64,000 bases of DNA from Emcibacter sp048269205. Lineage in GTDB: Bacteria > Pseudomonadota > Alphaproteobacteria > Sphingomonadales > Emcibacteraceae. The stretch's first letter is position 1, and the number at the start of each line of letters is the position of its first letter. Shown one piece after another: positions 17,996 through 26,297 of this stretch. The notes beneath the pieces are model-generated. The model made no database searches, was not told where the DNA came from, and was given only the letters and a program-made list of their open reading frames with translations. The stretch spans positions 744,001-808,000 of the forward strand of contig NZ_JBLXJC010000001.1 in assembly GCF_048269205.1 (NCBI RefSeq). Direction: 5' to 3'. Made by a program: the position numbers and the translations under genes.

Positions 17996-19340
17996 CCTGG
18001 TCATAGAAGAGTTTTTCAAGCTTTTTATCAGTCAGCGGAACACGTGATTCCGGGATGAAACTTGTCGGCGCCGGGCTGATTTTCCTGAACACGCCCGTGG
18101 TGATTTCATAAACAGCCAGTCCACGCTCACAGCTACCGTCCTGCCGGAATCTGAACAGCCCGTCCACACCCATAAACCCTGCCGGATCTGTCAGTTTTTC
18201 ATCTGAAAAATCGGGAACCGGGGTATTTCTGACCAGGGTGGCGGCCAGGGCCACAGCATCATAGCCCAGGGTGGCCAGGCGTGGCGCCTCCAGGCCATAT
18301 GTTTTTTTGTAACGGTCAAAAAACCGGGCGCTCACTTCCTTTTCCGGGGCGGCGTACCAGCCCCCGATCAGCGGCGGTTCGTGACGCAGCATGGCGTCGT
18401 CCCATAGTCCGGTGCCAAGGAATTTTACCTTGGCCGGATCGATCTCGTAATAGGGCAACAGAGGGGCAAGCGTTCTCAGAAGGGCGCCGCCCTCAGGCAC
18501 CAGTACCGCATCAAAATCCACCTCGCCCAAGGTTTCCAGATGCTTGATTTCCTCAAGCAGGTCCTGTGCGAAATCGTCATCCTCGCCCAGGGATTCGAGG
18601 AATTCCACTTCATCCAGATAGTCCCTGCGCCGGACATCATAATTGCCCAGGGTTTTGACCGGATTGAAAAGCTCGTTGGCAATGGGTTTATAGGTCTGCA
18701 TGGCGACCATGTCGCGGTTGAGGCGCAGCAACGTCTGTCCGAAGATTTCCAGAACCCGCTCGCCATAGGCCGTTTCCGGGATCAGGGCGGCAAAATCCTC
18801 ATATCCTTGTTCCGCCGCATAAGTCAGAATTCGTTTGACCTGCTCCGCCGGGCGGAAATTCAGCAGATAGACTCCGTCGCCGGAAAGGGTGTGGTCGGTG
18901 GAAAAACCGATGATCTTTTTCCCGGCTTCCCGCGCCAGTGGCTTGATGGCGCGTACGTCATCGGCAAACAGGGGCCCGAGGACAACATCGACGCGCTGGT
19001 CCAGAAGCTGTTTCATGGCTGCCAGGGCACCCGGACCGGTTCCTTTGGTATCTGCGGGCAGCAGCACCAGGCGTTTGTCGCGGGAATCGAACAGGGCCAT
19101 GTTGGCCGCATTAAGCAGGGCCTGGCCGATTTCGGAATCAGGTCCGGACAGGGGCAGAAGAAGTCCAAGGCGGATTGCTGTACGCGGGGTGCCGTCTTCT
19201 TCCTCCGGCACGACATCCTCGGCAGGTTCGCTTACCGGAGGTGCCTGGTCCCGGATAATGGGCGTCGGCGCCGGTCCGCAACCGGACAGGCCAGCGGCAA
19301 AAACAACGAGAAGCAGCAACAAATGTCGGAAAGAATTCAT
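17808..19340 (-). CDS. Penicillin-binding protein activator (LppC/LpoA-type lipoprotein)
   Basis: The protein has 510 residues. The lipoprotein signal MNSFRHLLLLLVVFAAGLSG with Cys at position 21 (lipobox LSGC) supports ATG 19340 over an earlier in-frame start. A type I periplasmic-binding fold follows from about 65 to 430 (IRLGLLLPLSGPDSEIGQAL, later ATLGYDAVALAATLV), as in the C-terminal half of LpoA. The N-terminal TPR half of enteric LpoA is absent, as is usual in alphaproteobacteria. The last 60 residues are Pro/Glu/Asp-rich and are encoded opposite the hemW 3' end. It is divergent from rsmI, the conserved arrangement. Confidence 0.85.
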   Translation of the reverse strand: MNSFRHLLLLLVVFAAGLSGCGPAPTPIIRDQAPPVSEPAEDVVPEEEDGTPRTAIRLGLLLPLSGPDSEIGQALLNAANMALFDSRDKRLVLLPADTKGTGPGALAAMKQLLDQRVDVVLGPLFADDVRAIKPLAREAGKKIIGFSTDHTLSGDGVYLLNFRPAEQVKRILTYAAEQGYEDFAALIPETAYGERVLEIFGQTLLRLNRDMVAMQTYKPIANELFNPVKTLGNYDVRRRDYLDEVEFLESLGEDDDFAQDLLEEIKHLETLGEVDFDAVLVPEGGALLRTLAPLLPYYEIDPAKVKFLGTGLWDDAMLRHEPPLIGGWYAAPEKEVSARFFDRYKKTYGLEAPRLATLGYDAVALAATLVRNTPVPDFSDEKLTDPAGFMGVDGLFRFRQDGSCERGLAVYEITTGVFRKISPAPTSFIPESRVPLTDKKLEKLFYDQVRQEARREGNSTGGLPSLLPEDAPGPYEDIPDQEELPGGFDPDTLPADLQSGTQNQPEQFPG

Positions 19341-19443
19341 GCGCAGGAGGAAGCCTTCCAATTTTTCGGTTAAAGCCAGTAAATTCTTTAATAACCTGTA
19401 TGAGTGGGATAGGCTAGCCATGAATTAAGACAAAAGTTTGGAC

Positions 19444-20298
19444 ATGATTGAAAAGACAGAGAAAAAAGTGGCGGCAGGGCTGTATGTGACGGCCACGCCG
19501 ATCGGTAATCTGGGTGACATCACCCTGCGTGCGCTGGAGGTTTTGCGTCAGGCAGATGTGATTGCCTGCGAGGACACCCGGGTTACCGGCAAGCTGTTGT
19601 CCCGCTATGACATCAAACGACCGACTGTTGCCTATCATGATCATAATGCGGAAAAAATGCTGCCCCGGCTGCTGGACCATCTGGAAAAAGGGGAAAAAGT
19701 GGTGCTGGTCAGCGATGCGGGCACTCCGCTCATTTCCGATCCCGGGTACCGGCTTGTGCACGAGGCCCGCAAGGCGGGTCATCATGTGACCAGTCTGCCC
19801 GGCGCGAGCGCTCTGCTGGCAGCGTTGGCCAGTGCGGGAATGCCGACAGACAGGTTTCTGTTCGCCGGTTTTCTGCCTGCTAAAACTGCGGGCCGGCAAA
19901 AAGTTCTGAGCGAATTCGGCGGCCTGAAAGCCACCCTTGTGTTTTATGAATCGCCGCACCGGCTTCTGGAATGCCTGAAGGATATCGGGAAGGTACTGGG
20001 ACAACGCACTGTCGCGGTTTGTCGGGAACTGACAAAACTCTATGAAGAAATTCGCCAGGGCCCGATTGATGAAATTGTGGCCTACTATGAAGGGGCGGCT
20101 GCGCCCAAGGGGGAAATCGTCATTGTTATCGGCCCGCCGGAAGAAAGCGAGGCCTCCGATAATGAAGTTGATGAAGCTCTGACAAAGGCGCTGAAAAATC
20201 TTTCGGTCAAGGAGGCAGTGGCGGCAGTCACCGGTGCCACAGGCCGCAAACGCAAGGAAGTCTATGCCCGGGCTCTGGAACTTGCAGGCAGGGACTGA
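19444..20298 (+). CDS. rsmI: 16S rRNA 2'-O-ribose C1402 methyltransferase RsmI
   Basis: This SAM-dependent tetrapyrrole-methylase-fold enzyme methylates the ribose of C1402 in the decoding site of 16S rRNA. The N-terminal motif YVTATPIGNLGDITLRAL, ACEDTRVTGKLL, the SAM loop VSDAGTPLISDPGYRL and the segment LPGASALLAALASAG are diagnostic. ATG 19444 gives 284 residues. A TTG two codons earlier is possible, and neither has a clear Shine-Dalgarno. yraN starts 1 nt after its stop. Confidence 0.95.
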   Translation: MIEKTEKKVAAGLYVTATPIGNLGDITLRALEVLRQADVIACEDTRVTGKLLSRYDIKRPTVAYHDHNAEKMLPRLLDHLEKGEKVVLVSDAGTPLISDPGYRLVHEARKAGHHVTSLPGASALLAALASAGMPTDRFLFAGFLPAKTAGRQKVLSEFGGLKATLVFYESPHRLLECLKDIGKVLGQRTVAVCRELTKLYEEIRQGPIDEIVAYYEGAAAPKGEIVIVIGPPEESEASDNEVDEALTKALKNLSVKEAVAAVTGATGRKRKEVYARALELAGRD

Positions 20299-20299
20299 C

Positions 20300-20680
20300 A
20301 TGGGGGAGGGGCGCAGGAAAAAGGCCTATAAAAAAGGAATTTTTGCTGAACATGCCGCTGTTGCCTTATTGTGGCTCAAGGGATACCGGATCAGGGAACG
20401 ACGATTCAAATGTCCCTTTGGTGAAATAGATATCATTGCCGCAAAAGGGAATCTGATCGCCTTCGTGGAAGTCAAGACCCGGGGAACATATGAGGAAGCG
20501 GCAGAATCTATCCTCTTTTCCCAACGCCGCCGGATTTCCCGGGCGGCAAACTGGTACATCGCCCAAAATTCTGATGGAGAGCCTTCTGCAAGCAGCTACA
20601 GTTACAGATTTGATAGTATTCTGCTTGTGCCGTGGAATTGGCCCTGTCATATTCTAGACGCCTGGCAGGAAGAAAGTTAG
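20300..20680 (+). CDS. yraN: YraN, UPF0102 nuclease-like family protein
   Basis: This 126-residue protein has the UPF0102 fold, which is related to restriction endonucleases and Holliday-junction resolvases. GEIDIIAAKGNLIAFVEVKT carries the D-(x)n-E-x-K type acidic and Lys residues, preceded by an A-E-x-x-A-x-x-x-L helix (AEHAAVALLWLKGYRI). The biochemical role is unknown. ATG 20300 follows the rsmI stop by one base and gives the usual length, although the frame extends upstream inside rsmI. The rsmI-yraN pairing is widespread. Confidence 0.9.
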   Translation: MGEGRRKKAYKKGIFAEHAAVALLWLKGYRIRERRFKCPFGEIDIIAAKGNLIAFVEVKTRGTYEEAAESILFSQRRRISRAANWYIAQNSDGEPSASSYSYRFDSILLVPWNWPCHILDAWQEES

Positions 20681-20690
20681 CAATCAATCC

Positions 20691-21593
20691 ATGACCTCGA
20701 GTTCAATGACCCCAAGCATCGCAGACCAGTATGAATATTTGAAATCCGTTGGCCGTCAGTCGGATGACGAAATCGATATTGCCCGCGTTGCCCTGATTCT
20801 GGCTTCCCTGGATCGGCCGGGAATTTCATTTCAGAAATACGAACACCATCTGGAAATTCTGGGGCTGGATCTGGCCAATGAGGGCTACAAGGCGGAAACC
20901 GCCGAGGAAAGGGCGCTGGCGCTGGCCGATGTTATGCATGAACGGCACGGCTACAACGGCAATGAAAAACATTATGACGATCTGCAGAATGCCAATCTCA
21001 TGTCGGTGGTTGACCGGCGGCTTGGTATACCGGTTACGCTGGGAGTCCTCTATATTCATGCCGCCCGCGCCCGCGGCTGGCAGGCGGAGGGCGTAAACTT
21101 TCCAGGCCATTTCCTGGTGCGGGTATTTGGGGAGCAGGATCAGGCGATTGTTGATCCCTTCCATAGCGGGCGCCTGCTTGATGCCCGTCATCTCCGGGAC
21201 CTGATCCGCACCATTGGCGGGGATAAGGCGGAACTGAAACCGGAGTATTATGCCGCTATTTCGGACCGGGGCATTCTGGTCAGGATGCTCAACAATATCA
21301 AAGTGCGCAGCCTGCAGGTCAGCGATTTTTCTTTGGCGTCCGATATTCTTGAACGCATGAGCCTTATTGATCCGGAGAAAATCGAACATACATATGAACA
21401 TGGCATTCTGCTGGCCCATCTCGGGGAAGTGGATAAAAGCCGGCAGAAGCTGTTGGATTGCCTGGACAGAATGGATGAAGAGCAAGTGAACAGCCGCTTG
21501 AAAAAGCATATACTGGAGACATTGAAGGATCTGTCGAAAGCCGCCACCAGAAATGTGCTTTCACTGATCAGTAACGACAGGGACGAGGATTAA
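20691..21593 (+). CDS. SirB1-family protein (transglutaminase-like domain plus TPR)
   Basis: The protein has 300 residues. The region from about 75 to 200 matches the SirB1/transglutaminase-like core (MSVVDRRLGIPVTLGVLYI, then VNFPGHFLVRV with the conserved His). The C-terminal 80 residues form TPR-like helices (SDILERMSLIDPEKIEHTYE). No canonical catalytic Cys is evident in the equivalent position (ten residues upstream reads GIPVTLG), so enzymatic activity is doubtful. The function of the family is not established. It lies 10 nt after yraN and 6 nt before gshB and is likely cotranscribed. Confidence 0.82.
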   Translation: MTSSSMTPSIADQYEYLKSVGRQSDDEIDIARVALILASLDRPGISFQKYEHHLEILGLDLANEGYKAETAEERALALADVMHERHGYNGNEKHYDDLQNANLMSVVDRRLGIPVTLGVLYIHAARARGWQAEGVNFPGHFLVRVFGEQDQAIVDPFHSGRLLDARHLRDLIRTIGGDKAELKPEYYAAISDRGILVRMLNNIKVRSLQVSDFSLASDILERMSLIDPEKIEHTYEHGILLAHLGEVDKSRQKLLDCLDRMDEEQVNSRLKKHILETLKDLSKAATRNVLSLISNDRDED

Positions 21594-21599
21594 CGGGAC

Positions 21600-22556
21600 A
21601 TGAGCTTGGCAGTCGCAATCCAGATGGACCCCATAGAGTCCATAGACATCAATGGTGACAGCACTTTCGCCCTTGGGCTGGAGGCGGAGAAGCGCGGTCA
21701 TCGCCTTTACCATTATCACGTCAACGATCTGGCCTATGAAAACGGCCGGGTCCTGGCTCACGCCAAACCACTGACATTGCGTCGTGAACTGGGCAATCAC
21801 TACAGTCTTGGAACGGAACGCCGGATTGATCTTGCGGTGGAAACGGATGTTGTCCTGATGCGTCAGGATCCGCCGTTCCACATGGGCTATATTACAGCAA
21901 CTCACCTGCTGGAGCATGTGCACGGCAGGGGTGACGGCAAGACCCTGGTCGTCAATGACCCCTTTTCCGTCCGTAACGCGCCCGAGAAAATTTTCCTGAC
22001 CAAATTCCCGGACCTGATGCCCCCGACTCTGATCACCAACAATGTCAAGGATGTGACCGAATTCCGCAATGAATACAAGGATGTGGTGGTCAAACCGTTG
22101 TACGGCAACGGGGGCAAGGGGGTTTTCCGCATCACGCCGAAGGACGAGAATATGGCCAGCCTGATCGAGCTGTTTCAGGAATTCTATGTGGAACCCTTCA
22201 TCGTGCAGAAATACCTGTCCGAGGTGCGCCAGGGTGACAAGCGGATTATCCTGGTGGATGGTGAAGCCGTCGGCGCCATTAACCGGGTGCCGGCTGAAGG
22301 TGAGGCGCGGTCCAACATGCATGTGGGCGGCAAGGCGGAGAAAACGGCCTTGTCCGATCGTGAAATCGAAATCTGTGAAGCCATCGGACCCACGCTCCGG
22401 GAGCAGGGACAGATCTTTGTCGGTATAGACGTGATCGGTGATTATCTCACCGAGATCAATGTGACGTCCCCGACGGGTATCCAGGAAATCCAGCGTTTTG
22501 ACGGCACTGATATTGCCGCGCTGGTCTGGGATGCCATTGAAAAACGGGTGGCCTGA
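21600..22556 (+). CDS. gshB: Glutathione synthetase
   Basis: This 318-residue ATP-grasp ligase joins gamma-glutamylcysteine and glycine. The N-terminal pre-ATP-grasp domain has LAVAIQMDPIESIDINGDST. The ATP-grasp part contains VVVKPLYGNGGKGVFRI (the Gly-rich loop, about 163), FIVQKYLSEVRQGDKRIILV (about 203) and the metal-binding end GIDVIGDYLTEINVTSPTGI (about 283). The order rsmI-yraN-gshB is common in alphaproteobacteria. The 3' end is overlapped by a hairpin that serves as terminator for the opposing type I secretion operon. Confidence 0.96.
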   Translation: MSLAVAIQMDPIESIDINGDSTFALGLEAEKRGHRLYHYHVNDLAYENGRVLAHAKPLTLRRELGNHYSLGTERRIDLAVETDVVLMRQDPPFHMGYITATHLLEHVHGRGDGKTLVVNDPFSVRNAPEKIFLTKFPDLMPPTLITNNVKDVTEFRNEYKDVVVKPLYGNGGKGVFRITPKDENMASLIELFQEFYVEPFIVQKYLSEVRQGDKRIILVDGEAVGAINRVPAEGEARSNMHVGGKAEKTALSDREIEICEAIGPTLREQGQIFVGIDVIGDYLTEINVTSPTGIQEIQRFDGTDIAALVWDAIEKRVA

Positions 22557-22565
22557 CCACCCGTT
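22539..22565 (-). terminator. Intrinsic terminator of the type I secretion operon, inside the gshB 3' end
   Basis: AACGGGTGG (22543-22551) and CCACCCGTT (22557-22565) are perfect 9-bp arms around CCTGA, which includes the gshB stop codon. Read on the minus strand the hairpin is followed by five T (plus-strand A 22540-22544). It lies 13 nt beyond the adaptor-gene stop. In the plus direction no T-run follows. Confidence 0.8.
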
Positions 22566-22577
22566 CCCTCTACTGGC

Positions 22578-24011
22578 TCAGCGCTCCCTGAAGGACGTTG
22601 TCAGGGCATTGTTGATTGGTTTTACCAGATATTGCAGCAATGTCTTGTCGCCGGTCTTGATGTCGGCGACAAGGGTCATGCCGGGTGTGATCCGGTTTGA
22701 GGCCGGGTTGCTGCCCACATAGTCCTGTGGCAGTACCACCACGCCTTTGAAATAGCTCTGTCCTTCTTCATCGATAAAGGAAGAGGCGGAAACCTGATTC
22801 AGCGTGCCTTTCACACCGCCGAAACGGGCAAAGTTATAGGTGTCGATTTTAAGGAGAACTTCCTCGCCCAGGTCCACATGGCCGATATCCCGCGGGGAGA
22901 TGCGGACTTCCGCCACCAGTTTTCCGGTATAGGGGACCACCTCTGCCACCACGTCGCCGGGCGGGACCACACTGCCGGCCACACGGTATTTCAGTCCCTT
23001 GATAATACCGTCGCTGGGAGCAGCAACGTTGAGCCGCTCCACCTTGTCCTCTAGACGCTGCAGCTCCGCTGTGATTTCGGCGAACTCCTTGGACAGGTTG
23101 CCCATCTCGTTGAGGGCATCATTGCGCAGTGATGCCTGCAACTCGATCAGGCTTCCTTCCGCCTGTTTGATGTTGGCCTGGACACTGGCCCTGCGCGACC
23201 GAGTGGTTTGCAGGTCTCCTTCGGCTTCGCTGTGTTCCTTTTCAACCTCCAGAAGCCGCAGGCGTGACCCCAGACCCTTTTCGGTCAGCTCCTTTCGCAT
23301 TTGCAGCTCTTCCGAGATGATGGAAAGGGTCTTTTTCTCGGTTTTTTCCTGCTGGCTCAAGATCTTAGCCTCGTTGCGACGTTCGGCGATCTGGGCCAGG
23401 ATCACATTTTCCTGAGCCTGTCGGGAATCCAGTTGCTGGGCCAGAATTTCTTCCTGGTCCCTGACAAGATTGGGGAAACTTTCCGTGTAGGCGGAAAAAT
23501 CGGCTTTCTTGTCGAGCGCAAAGGCCTTGAGGCGTTCGATCTGCATGGAAAGTGCCGCATGACGGGCCAGCATGCGTCCCCGTTCGGAGACGGCCTGGGA
23601 CGGCGACATTCTGATCAGGGGCTGTCCTTTTTTAACGGCCTGGCCTTCTTCTACCAGCACCTCGGCGACAATGCCGCCTTCAAGATGCTGTACCGGCTGT
23701 ACGGAAGATGCAGGGACAACCTGGCCCTGGGCGACGGTTGTTTCATCAAGTCTGGTGACTGCGGCCCAGGCAATACAGCCAAAAACGAACAGGCTGATGA
23801 TGCCGATGGTGGAGATCACCGTCTTGGGCGGACCGCTTTCTTCCAGCAGGATGGCCCGGGACAGAAAACGGGCATAATAACTGACCGGCCTTTCATGTCG
23901 GCTTCGTGCTGCCTCGCCGGCCCTGGTGATGAGTTTTTCGGCGACTTCCCGGCTGCGGGCCATATGGGGCCCGATTTTTGCCGTTACCTTATCAATTTTC
24001 TTTTCTGTCAT
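22578..24011 (-). CDS. Type I secretion periplasmic adaptor (HlyD/LapC family)
   Basis: The protein has 477 residues with one N-terminal membrane helix at about 60-85 (VISTIGIISLFVFGCIAWAA), preceded by a 55-residue cytoplasmic part. A first biotinyl-lipoyl half follows (VVPASSVQPVQHLEGGIVAE), then a very long coiled-coil hairpin (about 140-320), then the returning lipoyl segment (NVAAPSDGIIKGLKYRVAGS) and the HlyD-family C-terminal signature region. It bridges the ABC exporter and an outer-membrane TolC-like channel. No such channel is in the window. It lies 24 nt downstream of the ABC gene and is last in the operon. Confidence 0.93.
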   Translation of the reverse strand: MTEKKIDKVTAKIGPHMARSREVAEKLITRAGEAARSRHERPVSYYARFLSRAILLEESGPPKTVISTIGIISLFVFGCIAWAAVTRLDETTVAQGQVVPASSVQPVQHLEGGIVAEVLVEEGQAVKKGQPLIRMSPSQAVSERGRMLARHAALSMQIERLKAFALDKKADFSAYTESFPNLVRDQEEILAQQLDSRQAQENVILAQIAERRNEAKILSQQEKTEKKTLSIISEELQMRKELTEKGLGSRLRLLEVEKEHSEAEGDLQTTRSRRASVQANIKQAEGSLIELQASLRNDALNEMGNLSKEFAEITAELQRLEDKVERLNVAAPSDGIIKGLKYRVAGSVVPPGDVVAEVVPYTGKLVAEVRISPRDIGHVDLGEEVLLKIDTYNFARFGGVKGTLNQVSASSFIDEEGQSYFKGVVVLPQDYVGSNPASNRITPGMTLVADIKTGDKTLLQYLVKPINNALTTSFRER

Positions 24012-24035
24012 TTCTATTGCCTTTTCGGTGGCTTT

Positions 24036-26297
24036 CTATGCTGTCTGCGGGGCCGGGATTGCCGCCGGAAATACGCTTTCCGGTGGACCGAAGTTTTTCA
24101 CCAGGCCATCTTCCAGCACCAGAACCTTGTCAGCCATCCTGATATGGCTCGGCCGGTGCGAGACCATGATAATGGTGCAGGTGCCCTTGAGGGCGGCCAG
24201 GGTGTTCATGAAGGCTTTGTCCCCTTCAAAGTCCAGTGTTTTTGCCGGTTCGTCCAGAAGCAGAACGCTTGCCTTTTTCATGAAGGCGCGGGCCAGGGAA
24301 AGGCGTTGCTTGAAACTGGACGGGAGACTCTGGATGGACTGGTCGCCGATGCGGGTTTCAAATCCCTGCGGCAGATTGTTGATATCCTCCAGCACATTGG
24401 CCATGGCACAGGCTTCTTCCAGGTCTGTCTGTGAGGCCATGGGCTGGGCCAGCCGGAGGTTCTGGGCAATGGTGCCATGGAAGAAATGACTCTGCTGGGG
24501 CACATAGGCGATGGACTGGCGCAATATTGCCGGATTGATCTGGCGGATATCCATGCCATCGAGAATGATCTGGCCCGCCTGCGGTTTGTGCATGGCGATG
24601 ATCAGCTTCAGAATTGTGGATTTGCCCGCAGCATTTGGCCCCATGATCGCCATCATCTCACCGGCGTTCAGGCGGAAACCGGCGCCCAGAAGGGCGGGTT
24701 CGGCATCCGGTTTGTAGCGGAAGCTGGTCCGGTCCATAACAATATTGCCGGCAAAGGTTCTCTGGGTCAGGCTGTTGGGCAGCAGGTCGTCTTCCGACGG
24801 TATCCGCATCAGCTGATTGATCTGCTTGATGCTGTTGAGGGTCTGTTCCAGACGGCTCAGGGTTAAAAACAGGCTCTGAAGTGGTGAAAGGACCCGCCAG
24901 ACCAGTGCCATGCAGGCGATCAGCGCACCGATCGTCATGTCGCCTTCCATGACTTTCAGAACGCCGAAGCCGACTGTTGCCACACCGGAGCCCATCATGA
25001 TGGCCTGGGCCAGGCTCTGTAGGAGCAAGGAGATCTGCGCTGAGCGGAAATGAGTATAGGCTGTTTCGGCTGACAGGTTGCGGTATCTTTGCAGCCATGG
25101 CGTCTCGGCGGCAGTCTGCTTGATGGTCCGCAGGTTGGACAGGGCCTCAACCAGGAAACTGTGGCGGCGGGCACGTGCCTGGCTGGAAGAAGTCACATTG
25201 CGTTTCATGGCGGGTATCATGATCGCTGCCACAAGGCCGAAAATACCCATCATGGCAAGAGGGATATAGGCCAATGTGCCACCCAGAACGGCGATAAGAG
25301 CGAGGAACAGAACCACGAAAGGCAGTTCCAGGATCACATTCACAAGGGTGCTGGAAAACAGTCCCTTGATGGCGTCAAATTCCTTGAGACGGGAAACCTG
25401 GCTGCCGATGGGGGCAGATTCGGTCATCATTGGCGGCAGGGACAGAAGTTTCTGGAAGGTGGCGTTAGCCACAATATTTTCCACCCTGGCGCCCAGATAA
25501 GCCGTTTGCCGGGCGCGCAGGATCCTGAGGCCTACTTCACATCCCAGGGCAAGAGTAATGCCGGAGACCAGATAGACCAGCGATACGCCGGATTGCGACG
25601 GGATGACCTGGTCATAGATGGCCATGATGAACAGGGGGACCAGCAGTGCAAAGAGGTTCAGCATCAGGGTCATGGCAAACATGTGTTTGATGGTGCCTTT
25701 GAATCTCAGGAACAGATCCTTGATCCAGTTTTTTGGGGCAAGATCCTCGTCCGCTTTGTTGGTCTGGCTGCCGTGCTTTGTGGAAATGAAATAGGCGGTG
25801 CCGATCCTTTTTTTGCCATCGGTGTATTTTTCCTGTTGATCCTCACTGTCGAAATAGAGAATTCCCTCACTATCCTTTGACAGGATGACGTAAGGTTTGT
25901 CCTCTTCCACATACAGACAGGGAAACAGCCGCGGGTCCACGGAGGATAGTTCGACCTCGGCCCGGTCGGTTCTATAATGCAGATGCGCCAGGGTGTTGCG
26001 GAATTCGGTCAGTTCCAGACTGTCGGCAAAATGCGGCAGGGATTCAAACAGCCGCCGCAGTTGTCCGCGCCAGCCAAGGGCCTGCAGCAGGGGCAGCAGG
26101 CAGGCAGCATAGTCGGATGAAGCGTGAAAGGACCCGATTTTACCGGATTGCAGGGCGTCTGCCAGTTGGTCGGCCTTGGCGACTTTCAGGCTGGCGCCTT
26201 CGCGGAATTTGTCGTTAAGCTGATCAAGCATCTCCCGCGCGGGGCCTTTGTTTTCGGACAGCTTGGGATTTTCCATTTCCGGGGGAGGCTGAGTCAT
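24036..26297 (-). CDS. Type I secretion ABC exporter, subunit with C39-like domain (catalytically complete)
   Basis: The protein has 753 residues. The N-terminal 190 residues look like a C39-peptidase-like domain (ACLLPLLQALGWRGQLRRLF, ending YFISTKHG) without a catalytic Cys-His pair, as in exporters that dock RTX substrates. Six membrane helices span about 215-480. The nucleotide-binding domain has Walker A GPNAAGKST (about 550), Walker B VLLLDEPAKTLD and the H-loop VSHRPS (His 714). Its signature sequence is degenerate (LPSSFKQR instead of LSGGQ). The start overlaps the upstream ABC gene by ATGA. The two ABC subunits are probably a heterodimer, since each carries one membrane and one ATPase domain. 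Confidence 0.9.
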   Translation of the reverse strand: MTQPPPEMENPKLSENKGPAREMLDQLNDKFREGASLKVAKADQLADALQSGKIGSFHASSDYAACLLPLLQALGWRGQLRRLFESLPHFADSLELTEFRNTLAHLHYRTDRAEVELSSVDPRLFPCLYVEEDKPYVILSKDSEGILYFDSEDQQEKYTDGKKRIGTAYFISTKHGSQTNKADEDLAPKNWIKDLFLRFKGTIKHMFAMTLMLNLFALLVPLFIMAIYDQVIPSQSGVSLVYLVSGITLALGCEVGLRILRARQTAYLGARVENIVANATFQKLLSLPPMMTESAPIGSQVSRLKEFDAIKGLFSSTLVNVILELPFVVLFLALIAVLGGTLAYIPLAMMGIFGLVAAIMIPAMKRNVTSSSQARARRHSFLVEALSNLRTIKQTAAETPWLQRYRNLSAETAYTHFRSAQISLLLQSLAQAIMMGSGVATVGFGVLKVMEGDMTIGALIACMALVWRVLSPLQSLFLTLSRLEQTLNSIKQINQLMRIPSEDDLLPNSLTQRTFAGNIVMDRTSFRYKPDAEPALLGAGFRLNAGEMMAIMGPNAAGKSTILKLIIAMHKPQAGQIILDGMDIRQINPAILRQSIAYVPQQSHFFHGTIAQNLRLAQPMASQTDLEEACAMANVLEDINNLPQGFETRIGDQSIQSLPSSFKQRLSLARAFMKKASVLLLDEPAKTLDFEGDKAFMNTLAALKGTCTIIMVSHRPSHIRMADKVLVLEDGLVKNFGPPESVFPAAIPAPQTA